This document shows, in pieces, positions 1 to 7,354 of a stretch of 64,000 nucleotides of DNA. The notes under the pieces are model-generated. The model was not told the origin of the DNA and made no database searches. It saw only the letters and a program-made list of their open reading frames with translations. Each line of letters opens with the position of its first letter. The stretch's first letter is position 1. Location: assembly GCA_947625725.1 (NCBI GenBank), contig CANQPI010000003.1, positions 1 to 64,000 on the forward strand. Reading direction: 5' to 3'. This stretch comes from an uncultured Clostridia bacterium. GTDB taxonomy: Bacteria > Bacillota > Clostridia > Christensenellales > CAG-314. The position numbers were made by a program, and so were the translations under genes.

Positions 1-55
1 CTATCCAATTTCGCTAATACTCGCTACCGCTCGTGACGTTCGCTTCACTGCGTTT

Positions 56-125
56 CGCTCGGTTGAGGGCGCATATTCGATTTGTGGCGTTCGCAACTTC
101 GTCGCTCGGTTGAGGGCGCATATTC
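56..125. repeat. 47-bp tandem repeat, two copies of a 23-bp core
   Basis: The 23-bp core beginning CGCTCGGTTGAGGGCGCATA occurs at 56-78 and again at 103-125, a period of 47 bp. The flanks are related too (both contain GCGTTCGC or ACGTTCGC-like stretches). Positions 1-196 otherwise hold no convincing gene. Function unknown; it may be a degenerate intergenic repeat. Confidence 0.75.
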
Positions 126-196
126 AAATTGCTAACATATTATACTGCGCTATCGAAAAATTGTCAACGGTTTTGCAATAACAAAAAATTTACCTA

Positions 197-225
197 TTGA
201 TTTTCATTGTTTCAGTTGGTATAAT
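197..225 (+). promoter_or_regulatory. Sigma-A type promoter of the glycerol-phosphate operon
   Basis: TTGATT at 197-202 and a perfect TATAAT at 220-225 are separated by 17 bp, and the -10 is extended (TGGTATAAT). The first gene starts at 318, leaving a leader of about 85 nt that ends in an AAAGAGG ribosome binding site. Confidence 0.8.
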
Positions 226-317
226 GGTGGTAGTGAAACTTTGTTCACTAATCTTTTTGCGGAGCGTCGGACGTTGCATAGCCGCGCGCGGCGCGTTATT
301 TATTCAAAGAGGTAAGC

Positions 318-2039
318 ATGAATTTCAACAAAATCCTATCCCAGGTGTACAAAAAGTACAACGTAGACGACATTGCTGTCACCGAAACCGATCGTAGCAT
401 TGTGCTTACGGGCGAGTGCGACAATTGGGCAAATATTGTGGCGATCGGCAAGATGTTTGTAACGGAAGGCAAGCATGTCGTAAACGATATTCGCCTCAAA
501 GGTTATTCGGAAAAGCCCGAGCAATTGCCTGCTTTGCGAGATGGCGCGTTGGAAGGTACGTCGTGGGACGTCGTCGTTATAGGCGGCGGTATAAGCGGGT
601 GCGTTGTCGCTCGCGAACTTTCGCGCTACAAATTGCGCGTGTTGCTGGTGGAAAAACACAGCGACGTTGCGCGCGGCGCAAGCGGGGCTAACGACGGAAT
701 GGTGCACGCGGGTATCGACCTCAAACACCGTTGCCTCAAACTTAAATATGTTGTCGCGGGCAACGCCATGTACGGCGACGTTTGCAAGGAATTGGGCGTG
801 GATTTTCGCCGCACGGGGCAATACGTCATTTTTGACAGCCGTCTGATCCGCTTTCTTGCCAAGGGTACGGTGCGCCGCACGGCAAAGTTCGGCATACCGG
901 GAGTAAGGATCATAGGCAAAAAGCAACTCGCCCAAGAAGAACCGTCGGTCAAAGACTTTGCCGTAGGCGCGCTGTATGCGCCGTCAACGGGATATGTTTC
1001 GCCCTATCAATTGACGGTGGCGTTCGCCGAAAACGCCGTTCAAAACGGAGTAAAAGTTTCGTTGAACACGGCGGTGCTGTCAATGGACGTGCAAGAGGGC
1101 AAAGTGGCGCGCATAACGACCAACAGAGGAACGTTTGCGGCGCGTTGCGTCGTCAACTGCGCGGGAGTGTTCGCGGACAAAATCGCCGCAATGGCGGACG
1201 ACAGATATTTTTCCATACATCCGCGCAGAGGCACCGATTTGCTTTTGGATCCCAAATCGCAGGGCGTGCCTACGCAAACCGTCAGCATGGGACCGACGCT
1301 CAAATCCGTTTCGAGTTTCGGCGGCGGATCGACCAAGGGCGGCGGCGTTATCAAGACGATAGACGGCAACTACTTGCTCGGACCTGACGCGGTGGAAATT
1401 CCCGACAGAGAGGACACCGCCACCAATCGAGAAAGTTTTGACAACGTTTTTAACAAGCAAACGCAGGTTTGCCCGAAAGTCAAGCGCGGCGACGTGATAG
1501 CCTATTTCAGCGGCGTTCGCGCTCCAACCTACGAGGAGGATTTCATTATCGAGCGCAGTACCAAGGTGGAAAATTTGGTGCATGTCGCGGGTATTCAATC
1601 GCCGGGACTTACGGCTGCGCCCGCTTTCGGCAAGGATGTCGCGTCAATGGTGGTAGATTACCTGAACGGTACAGGCGCGCAAGTTTTGCCCAATCGCGAT
1701 TTCGACCCCGTCAGACCCCGCCCCGTCAGAGCAAAGGATCTGTCCGACGAGGAGCGCGACGCATTGATCAAGCGCGATCCCGACTTCGGCAAAATCATTT
1801 GCCGCTGTGAGGGCGTGAGTTTGGGAGAAATAAAGCAAGCGCTTCACAATCCGCTGGGCGTGCATACGGTGGACGGCGTCAAACGCCGCGTTCGTGCGGG
1901 AATGGGGCGTTGTCAAGGCGGTTTTTGCATGCCGTTGATAGTTGATATTATATCCAAAGAGTTTGGCATAGACGTAAACGACGTTACCAAGGACGACGAC
2001 GGTAGCAACATTGCCGTCGGCAACATCAAGGAGGTGTAG
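318..2039 (+). CDS. FAD-dependent glycerol-3-phosphate dehydrogenase-like protein, BON-DAO-BFD fusion
   Basis: A 573-aa protein with three parts. Residues 1-65 resemble a BON-type small alpha/beta domain. Residues 83-470 form a DAO/GlpA-type FAD oxidoreductase with the dinucleotide motif GGGISG at 89-94. The C-terminus is a BFD-like [2Fe-2S] domain with Cys495, Cys497, Cys532 and Cys537 (C-x-C-x34-C-x4-C). By family it should oxidise glycerol-3-phosphate or a related 2-hydroxyacid or polyol phosphate and pass electrons to the FAD/NAD partner encoded next. The start at 318 is supported by AAAGAGG just upstream. It is the first gene of a five-gene operon. The BON-like N-terminus is not part of classical GlpA. 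Substrate is inferred from family and neighbours only. Confidence 0.85.
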   Translation: MNFNKILSQVYKKYNVDDIAVTETDRSIVLTGECDNWANIVAIGKMFVTEGKHVVNDIRLKGYSEKPEQLPALRDGALEGTSWDVVVIGGGISGCVVARELSRYKLRVLLVEKHSDVARGASGANDGMVHAGIDLKHRCLKLKYVVAGNAMYGDVCKELGVDFRRTGQYVIFDSRLIRFLAKGTVRRTAKFGIPGVRIIGKKQLAQEEPSVKDFAVGALYAPSTGYVSPYQLTVAFAENAVQNGVKVSLNTAVLSMDVQEGKVARITTNRGTFAARCVVNCAGVFADKIAAMADDRYFSIHPRRGTDLLLDPKSQGVPTQTVSMGPTLKSVSSFGGGSTKGGGVIKTIDGNYLLGPDAVEIPDREDTATNRESFDNVFNKQTQVCPKVKRGDVIAYFSGVRAPTYEEDFIIERSTKVENLVHVAGIQSPGLTAAPAFGKDVASMVVDYLNGTGAQVLPNRDFDPVRPRPVRAKDLSDEERDALIKRDPDFGKIICRCEGVSLGEIKQALHNPLGVHTVDGVKRRVRAGMGRCQGGFCMPLIVDIISKEFGIDVNDVTKDDDGSNIAVGNIKEV

Positions 2040-2040
2040 C

Positions 2041-3279
2041 GTGAAATTCGACACCGTAGTAATCGGCGGCGGACCTGCGGGGCTTGCCGCGGCGATATGC
2101 GCAAGCAAGGGCGGCGCAAGCGTGCTTTTGATCGAGCGCGAAGCGCGTTTGGGCGGGATTCTCAAACAGTGTATCCACGACGGATTCGGAGTGGTCCGCT
2201 TCGGCGAAAAACTTTCCGGTCCTGAGTACGCCGATAGATTTATACGTGAACTTGCCCAAACAAACGTACAAGTAAGCCTATTTAGTTTTGTTACTCGTAC
2301 AGTTAAAAATCAAAATACGTACAATATAACCTACGTATGCAAGGATGGCGTGCGGCACGCTGAGTGCGACCGCATAGTGCTTGCCACGGGGTGCAGAGAG
2401 CGCACGCGTAACGGAATTTTCGTTCACGGAGATAGGTGCGCGGGGGTCTACACCGCGGGCGCGGCGCAAAACCTCGTCAATATTTTGGGCGTAATGCCGG
2501 GCAAGAGAGTCGTGATATTGGGTTCGGGCGACATCGGACTCATAATGGCGCGCCGACTGACGCTCGAAGGCGCAAAGGTCGTCGGCGTGTACGAAGCGAA
2601 ACCTACGCCCAGCGGACTTACGCGCAATATTCATCAATGTTTGAACGACTTCGACATTCCGCTGTATTTGTCCAAGACGGTTACTCGCGTATTTGGCGAA
2701 ACGCGTTTGGAAAAGGTGGAGATCAGCGACGTTGACGAAAAAATGCGTCCGATAGTCGGCACAGAACAACTAGTCGATTGCGATTGCTTGGTGTTGGCGG
2801 TGGGTTTGATCCCCGAAAACGAACTTGCGCGTGATCTCGGCATAACTCTCGACCCCAAAACAAAGGGCGCGGTGGTGGATCAAAACTGTCAGACCCTTGC
2901 CGACGGCATTTATGCCTGCGGCAACGCTCTGCACGTCAACGACTTGGTGGACTACGTTTCCGAGAGCGGCGAAACCGCCGGCAATCACTGCGCGCGTCCT
3001 TTCAAAATGCGCGATCTCAAACCGATACAAACCGTCGGCAAACTCTTGTATGTAGTGCCGCAACGTCTGGACGTCAACTCCGACGTGAGCAAGGTGGTAA
3101 TGTACTTCCGCGCAAGCGAGGAACTCGCCGATCAACGCCTGACGGTGACGGCGGGCGGGCAAAAGGTGTTCGACAGGGTGTACGGCAAACTTTTGCCGCC
3201 GGAAATGGAGCGTATCGCGGTGGATTTCGGCAAGGCGGCAAATCTCGACGATATAGTCGTCAAATTGGAGGGCAAGTAG
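2041..3279 (+). CDS. NAD(P)/FAD-dependent oxidoreductase, GlpB-like partner
   Basis: A 412-aa pyridine-nucleotide-disulphide-oxidoreductase-type flavoprotein. The FAD motif GGGPAG lies at residues 9-14 and a second Rossmann motif GSGDIG at 161-166, for NAD(P)H. The ACGNAL/DY region near residues 300-320 is the usual C-terminal FAD contact. The start is a GTG at 2041, one base after the preceding stop and directly behind an AAGGAGG site at 2029-2035; an upstream in-frame ATG at 2011 would place that site inside the gene. In clostridial and spirochaete operons such proteins pair with a GlpA-like dehydrogenase and a DUF1667 protein, probably as an electron-transfer subunit. Confidence 0.85.
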   Translation: MKFDTVVIGGGPAGLAAAICASKGGASVLLIEREARLGGILKQCIHDGFGVVRFGEKLSGPEYADRFIRELAQTNVQVSLFSFVTRTVKNQNTYNITYVCKDGVRHAECDRIVLATGCRERTRNGIFVHGDRCAGVYTAGAAQNLVNILGVMPGKRVVILGSGDIGLIMARRLTLEGAKVVGVYEAKPTPSGLTRNIHQCLNDFDIPLYLSKTVTRVFGETRLEKVEISDVDEKMRPIVGTEQLVDCDCLVLAVGLIPENELARDLGITLDPKTKGAVVDQNCQTLADGIYACGNALHVNDLVDYVSESGETAGNHCARPFKMRDLKPIQTVGKLLYVVPQRLDVNSDVSKVVMYFRASEELADQRLTVTAGGQKVFDRVYGKLLPPEMERIAVDFGKAANLDDIVVKLEGK

Positions 3280-3280
3280 T

Positions 3281-3640
3281 ATGGAAATGGTGTGTATCGT
3301 GTGTCCCAACGGTTGTCGGCTTTCCGTTGAACGAACGGGGGACAAAGTGACCGTTTCGGGCAACAAATGCAAGCGCGGAGAGGCTTTTGCCGTAAACGAA
3401 CTTACCAACCCCACGCGTAGCGTAACTACATCCGTCAAAACGACGGTAAAAGGATATCCCGTCATATCGGTAAAAACGGACGGCGAGATACCCAAAGGTA
3501 AAATATTCGAGTTAATGAACCTGTGCAAACAAATAATTGTCACCGAACCGTTGCCTATCGGCGCGACGGTGGCGACCGATTTGTTCGGCACGGGCGTAAA
3601 TTTGATAACAACAAAAACAATGGAGGAAACAAATGAGTAA
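3281..3640 (+). CDS. DUF1667 cysteine-motif protein
   Basis: A 119-aa protein of the DUF1667 family. Cys5, Cys8 and Cys12 (CIVCPNGC) and Cys30 make a compact metal or Fe-S binding motif at the N-terminus. The family is almost always encoded beside GlpA/GlpB-like flavoproteins and is presumed to be the third subunit, carrying electrons (a GlpC-like role), though this has little direct proof. The start at 3281 is two bases after the upstream stop, and the 3' end overlaps the next gene by 8 bp, so translation is probably coupled. Confidence 0.8.
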   Translation: MEMVCIVCPNGCRLSVERTGDKVTVSGNKCKRGEAFAVNELTNPTRSVTTSVKTTVKGYPVISVKTDGEIPKGKIFELMNLCKQIIVTEPLPIGATVATDLFGTGVNLITTKTMEETNE

Positions 3641-5162
3641 CGTATTGGTTATCGATGTAGGCACGCAGAGCATGCGCGGACTTATCTTTGACGACAAGGG
3701 CGCGCTTTTGCACAAAGAACAGGTAAAATACAAACCCTACATATCCAAGGAAAACGGCTACATGGAGCAAACCGCCGATATGTATTGGTCGGTCATGTGT
3801 CAGATCACGCAAAAGATCACAAGCGAACATGCCGATTTGATGAAAGACGTCATTGCCATGAGCGTGGATACGTTCCGCGATACGGCGGTGCTGTTGGACG
3901 AAAACAACAATGTTTTGCGCAATTTGATACTGTGGAGCGATCAGCGCGTAGCCGACACATCCGAGCCTTTGCCCCGCAAGCACGCCGCACTGTTCAAGTT
4001 GGTGGGAATGACTCGCACCGTCAACGCCATACGCAGCAGGGTCAAAACGCGTTGGATAATGCAACACGAGCCGGAACTGTGGCAAAAAGTACGCAAGGTG
4101 GTGCATATTTCGGCGTATTTCAACTACCTGCTGACGGGCAACTTGATTGACAGTTATGCGTCCACTATCGGACACTTTCCGTTCGATTTCAAAAACAAAC
4201 GCTATCTCGGCGAAAAGGATCTTACGTTCCCCGTGTACGGACTTGACTTGAAGTACATGATTCCCGTATGCGCGCCCGGCGACGTAATGGGCAACATAAC
4301 TGCACAGTGCGCGCTTTTAACGGGCTTACCTGTGGGCTTAAAGGTCATTGCAAGCGGCTCTGACAAGGGTTGCGAAACGGTCGGCGTCGGTTGCGTAGAG
4401 AGCAACGTCGCCTCGGTCAGTTTCGGCACGACGAGTACGGTGCAGTTTTCCACCAAAAAGTATTTCGAGCCGGAAAAATTTTTGCCCGCATACCCGTCGG
4501 TACTCAAAGATTACTACAATCCCGAAGTGCAGATCTTTCGCGGGTATTGGATGATAAGTTGGTTCAAACAAAATTTTGCGCGCCACCTCGAAAAGCGTGC
4601 GGAAGAAATGGGCAAATCCGTAGAGGAAATAATGAACGAAGAAATCGAGGCTATCCCGCCGGGATGCGACGGTTTGATCTTGCAACCTTTCTGGCAGGCG
4701 GGGCTTACCACTCCCGAAGCGCGCGGTTCGATCATTGGTTTCAGCGATTACCACACTCGCGCTCACGTGTACCGCGCCATTATCGAGGGTATCGACTTTG
4801 CTTTGAGAGAGGGATTGGAACGCATGGAAAAGCGCGGCAAACAAAAAATAGATTTTATCGCCGTGTCGGGAGGCGGATCGCAAAGCGACTTGATTTGTCA
4901 GATCGCCGCCAACATATTCAACAAACCCGTCAAGCGCGTTCAAACCTACGAAACAAGCGGTTTGGGCGCGGCAATAGTGGCGTTTACCTCTTGCGGCGTG
5001 TTCGACAGCGAACTTGACGCGATCAAGAGCATGGTCCACTACACCGACGTGTTTATGCCCGAGCCGACGGCGGTCGTCACCTACGATCACATTTATCGCA
5101 ACATTTATCTCAAACTGTATGCTAAATTGCAAAGTTTTTACAAATATTTGGAAAAGGAGTAA
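3633..5162 (+). CDS. FGGY-family carbohydrate kinase
   Basis: A 509-aa kinase of the FGGY (glycerol kinase/xylulokinase) family at normal length. The N-terminal phosphate-binding DVGTQS is at residues 8-13, and the C-terminal adenosine/phosphate motif SGGGSQS is at about 412-418. Family members phosphorylate glycerol, dihydroxyacetone, xylulose or similar polyols; the sequence alone does not fix the substrate. Being sandwiched between glycerol-phosphate-dehydrogenase-like genes and an alkyl-DHAP-synthase-like gene, a C3 or related polyol is plausible. It overlaps the DUF1667 gene by 8 bp and has GGAGG within that gene as its ribosome binding site. Confidence 0.85.
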   Translation: MSNVLVIDVGTQSMRGLIFDDKGALLHKEQVKYKPYISKENGYMEQTADMYWSVMCQITQKITSEHADLMKDVIAMSVDTFRDTAVLLDENNNVLRNLILWSDQRVADTSEPLPRKHAALFKLVGMTRTVNAIRSRVKTRWIMQHEPELWQKVRKVVHISAYFNYLLTGNLIDSYASTIGHFPFDFKNKRYLGEKDLTFPVYGLDLKYMIPVCAPGDVMGNITAQCALLTGLPVGLKVIASGSDKGCETVGVGCVESNVASVSFGTTSTVQFSTKKYFEPEKFLPAYPSVLKDYYNPEVQIFRGYWMISWFKQNFARHLEKRAEEMGKSVEEIMNEEIEAIPPGCDGLILQPFWQAGLTTPEARGSIIGFSDYHTRAHVYRAIIEGIDFALREGLERMEKRGKQKIDFIAVSGGGSQSDLICQIAANIFNKPVKRVQTYETSGLGAAIVAFTSCGVFDSELDAIKSMVHYTDVFMPEPTAVVTYDHIYRNIYLKLYAKLQSFYKYLEKE

Positions 5163-5168
5163 CAAACA

Positions 5169-6905
5169 ATGAGCAAACCGTACAAAGATTTTGAACCGAA
5201 GTGGTATCGTGAAGTTGCGCCCAAGGGCAGTTACCGTTCCATTTACAAGTGGGGCGACCCCTCCTTTGTCAAAGTTCCCAAGGAAGCGTTGTACAAGATG
5301 ATGAAGGACAAGTTCCATTTGACGGACGACGACTTCAAAACTTACTGCGAGCCTCTCGGCCTGGAACAGGTCAAGTTGGACAAACCATGCGGACTTTCCG
5401 CCGAACTGTTGGACGAACTTCGTTTGATCGTGGGCGACGAAAACGTCAGCACAGACGATTACGACAGGTTGTCCGTCGCTTACGGCAAAACCATGTTCGA
5501 TCTGCTTCGGCTGAGGGAACACATTGCCGACAACGTACCCGACGCCGTCGTTTACCCCGAGAACAAATTTCACGTAGAGCAGATCGTCGCGTTTTGTTCA
5601 AAACACAAAATCCCCCTCTATGTCTACGGCGGCGGCTCGTCGGTAACGAGGGGCGTAGAGCCGATTTGCGGCGGAATTTCGTTGGATATGCGCCGTCATT
5701 TCAACAAAGTGGTGGATTTCAACGAAGTGGACCAAACCATCACCGTCGAGGCGGGCATGAGCGGTCCCAAGTTGGAAGAAACTTTGCGCGACGCGGTAAA
5801 ATTGTTCGGCGCAAAACGCGCCTACACATGCGGACATTTTCCGCAATCGTTCGAGTACAGTTCGGTGGGCGGCTGGACGGTCACTCGCGGCGCGGGACAA
5901 AACAGCACCTACTACGGCAAGATCGAAGATATCGTCATTGCGCAGGAGTACGCCACCCCGACTGGCATTGTCAAAACGGAAGTTTACCCCGCGCGCGCAA
6001 CCGGTCCCGACGTAAATCAGATAATGATGGGCAGCGAGGGTACGTTTGGAGTGCTTACGCACGTCACGCTCAAAATTTTCCGTTGGATGCCGCAAAATCA
6101 CTACAAATTCAGTTTTATGTTCAAAGATTGGCGTTCCGCAATGGATGCCGCGCGGGAAATAATGCAGTGCGAGTGCGGCAAACCCAGCGTTTTCCGTTTG
6201 TCAGATCCGGAAGAAACGGACATTACCATGCGCATGTACGGCGTTGACGAATCTCCGCTCAACGGCTTGATGAAATCCCTGGGTTACAAACCGGGCGAAC
6301 GTTGTTTGTTCCTCGGCTTTACCGACGGAGAAAAGGGCTTTTGCAAAAACGTCGCGCGTAACGTCAAAAAGATTTGCAAAAAGTATCACGCAATGAGCCT
6401 CACGGGCGCGGTCACTTCCGCGTGGGAAAAAGGTCGTTTCAACGATCCGTATCTGCGCGACAGCATGCAGGACTTCGGCATTATGACGGACACTTTGGAG
6501 TGCAGCGTGCGTTGGAGTCAGATGGAGGAAGTACACAAAATGGTGCGCGACTACTGTCACAGCCGTCCCGATACGATTTGCATGACGCACATGTCGCATT
6601 GCTATCCGCAGGGCGCAAATTTGTACTTCATTTTTATCGCGCGCATGACCAAGTTGGATGAATTTGTGTCCTATTGGAGCGGGATCTTGGACCACATTCA
6701 AAAGAGCGGCGCGGCGATCAGCCACCATCACGGCATAGGCAAATTTTTTGCGCCGTGGTTGGAGGGGCAGATAGGCAGTCGTCAGTTGGAAATTTACAAA
6801 ACGCTCAAAAAACACTTCGATCCCGACAACCTTATGAACCCGGGAGGCACTTTGGCGTTGGATCTCAAAGAGGAAGACAAGAGATTTATCCGACCCAAAT
6901 GGTAA
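5169..6905 (+). CDS. FAD-binding oxidase, alkyldihydroxyacetonephosphate synthase-like
   Basis: A 578-aa VAO/PCMH-type flavoprotein. The FAD-binding loop GGGSSVTRG starts near residue 154, a VGGW..TRGAGQ segment and IMGSEGTFG follow, and the C-terminus has HHHGIG at 519-524 and PDNLMNPGG. These features match the alkylglycerone-phosphate synthase branch rather than plain GlcD glycolate oxidase. In eukaryotes this enzyme makes the ether bond of ether lipids from acyl-DHAP; in clostridia the family is common but its reaction is mostly unassigned. It is the last gene of the operon, 6 bp after the kinase, and is followed by a small stem-loop (6904-6923) and a strong terminator. Confidence 0.8.
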   Translation: MSKPYKDFEPKWYREVAPKGSYRSIYKWGDPSFVKVPKEALYKMMKDKFHLTDDDFKTYCEPLGLEQVKLDKPCGLSAELLDELRLIVGDENVSTDDYDRLSVAYGKTMFDLLRLREHIADNVPDAVVYPENKFHVEQIVAFCSKHKIPLYVYGGGSSVTRGVEPICGGISLDMRRHFNKVVDFNEVDQTITVEAGMSGPKLEETLRDAVKLFGAKRAYTCGHFPQSFEYSSVGGWTVTRGAGQNSTYYGKIEDIVIAQEYATPTGIVKTEVYPARATGPDVNQIMMGSEGTFGVLTHVTLKIFRWMPQNHYKFSFMFKDWRSAMDAAREIMQCECGKPSVFRLSDPEETDITMRMYGVDESPLNGLMKSLGYKPGERCLFLGFTDGEKGFCKNVARNVKKICKKYHAMSLTGAVTSAWEKGRFNDPYLRDSMQDFGIMTDTLECSVRWSQMEEVHKMVRDYCHSRPDTICMTHMSHCYPQGANLYFIFIARMTKLDEFVSYWSGILDHIQKSGAAISHHHGIGKFFAPWLEGQIGSRQLEIYKTLKKHFDPDNLMNPGGTLALDLKEEDKRFIRPKW

Positions 6906-6992
6906 CGGCAGTCAATTGCCGTTCTCGGCAGTAGCCAACGCGTTGCCGCCGACCAAACCATAACAATTTTTAACCCCATATTGCTATTTTGC

Positions 6993-7049
6993 GACGCATT
7001 TTCGCAACAGGGAAGCAGAGCCCTGCCGAAAATGCGTCCTTTTGTTTTG
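6993..7049 (+). terminator. Rho-independent terminator of the glycerol-phosphate operon
   Basis: A 12-bp perfect stem, GACGCATTTTCG (6993-7004) with CGAAAATGCGTC (7027-7038), encloses a second stem CAGGG/CCCTG. It is followed by CTTTTGTTTTGT. The rest of 6906-7195 contains only a small stem-loop right after the stop codon and AT-rich spacer. Confidence 0.85.
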
Positions 7050-7195
7050 TCTGCAAGACGTCGTTTTTGTGCAAACTACCGAAATTTTGCGCATACTAAT
7101 TCGGTACAAAGCGATTTCGGACGGCATAAATGCCTTCATTCTTGAAATAACATTATAACAAACTTAAAAAAATCTTAATTTTTGGTTAAAATTAG

Positions 7196-7225
7196 TTGAC
7201 AGTAGGGGGGGGGGTAATGTATAGT
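7196..7225 (+). promoter_or_regulatory. Promoter with a G10 tract in its spacer (putative phase-variation switch)
   Basis: TTGACA at 7196-7201 is followed by GTA, then ten consecutive G (7205-7214), then TAATG and a -10-like TATAGT at 7220-7225. The spacer is 18 bp, one longer than optimal. Slippage in the G run would change the -35/-10 distance and hence promoter strength. The same layout precedes the lipoprotein gene at 47744. The leader to the chosen start at 7355 is about 120 nt. Confidence 0.75.
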
Positions 7226-7354
7226 GTATGAGTGACTTAATACGCTTTTTCGACAAAATCCACGGTTGGGTCGAAATTTTACGAAAAATATTTGTCGAAT
7301 ACGGAACGATCGTTTCGATTCGAACGAGCAGTAAGCAAAACGGAGGCACGGATA

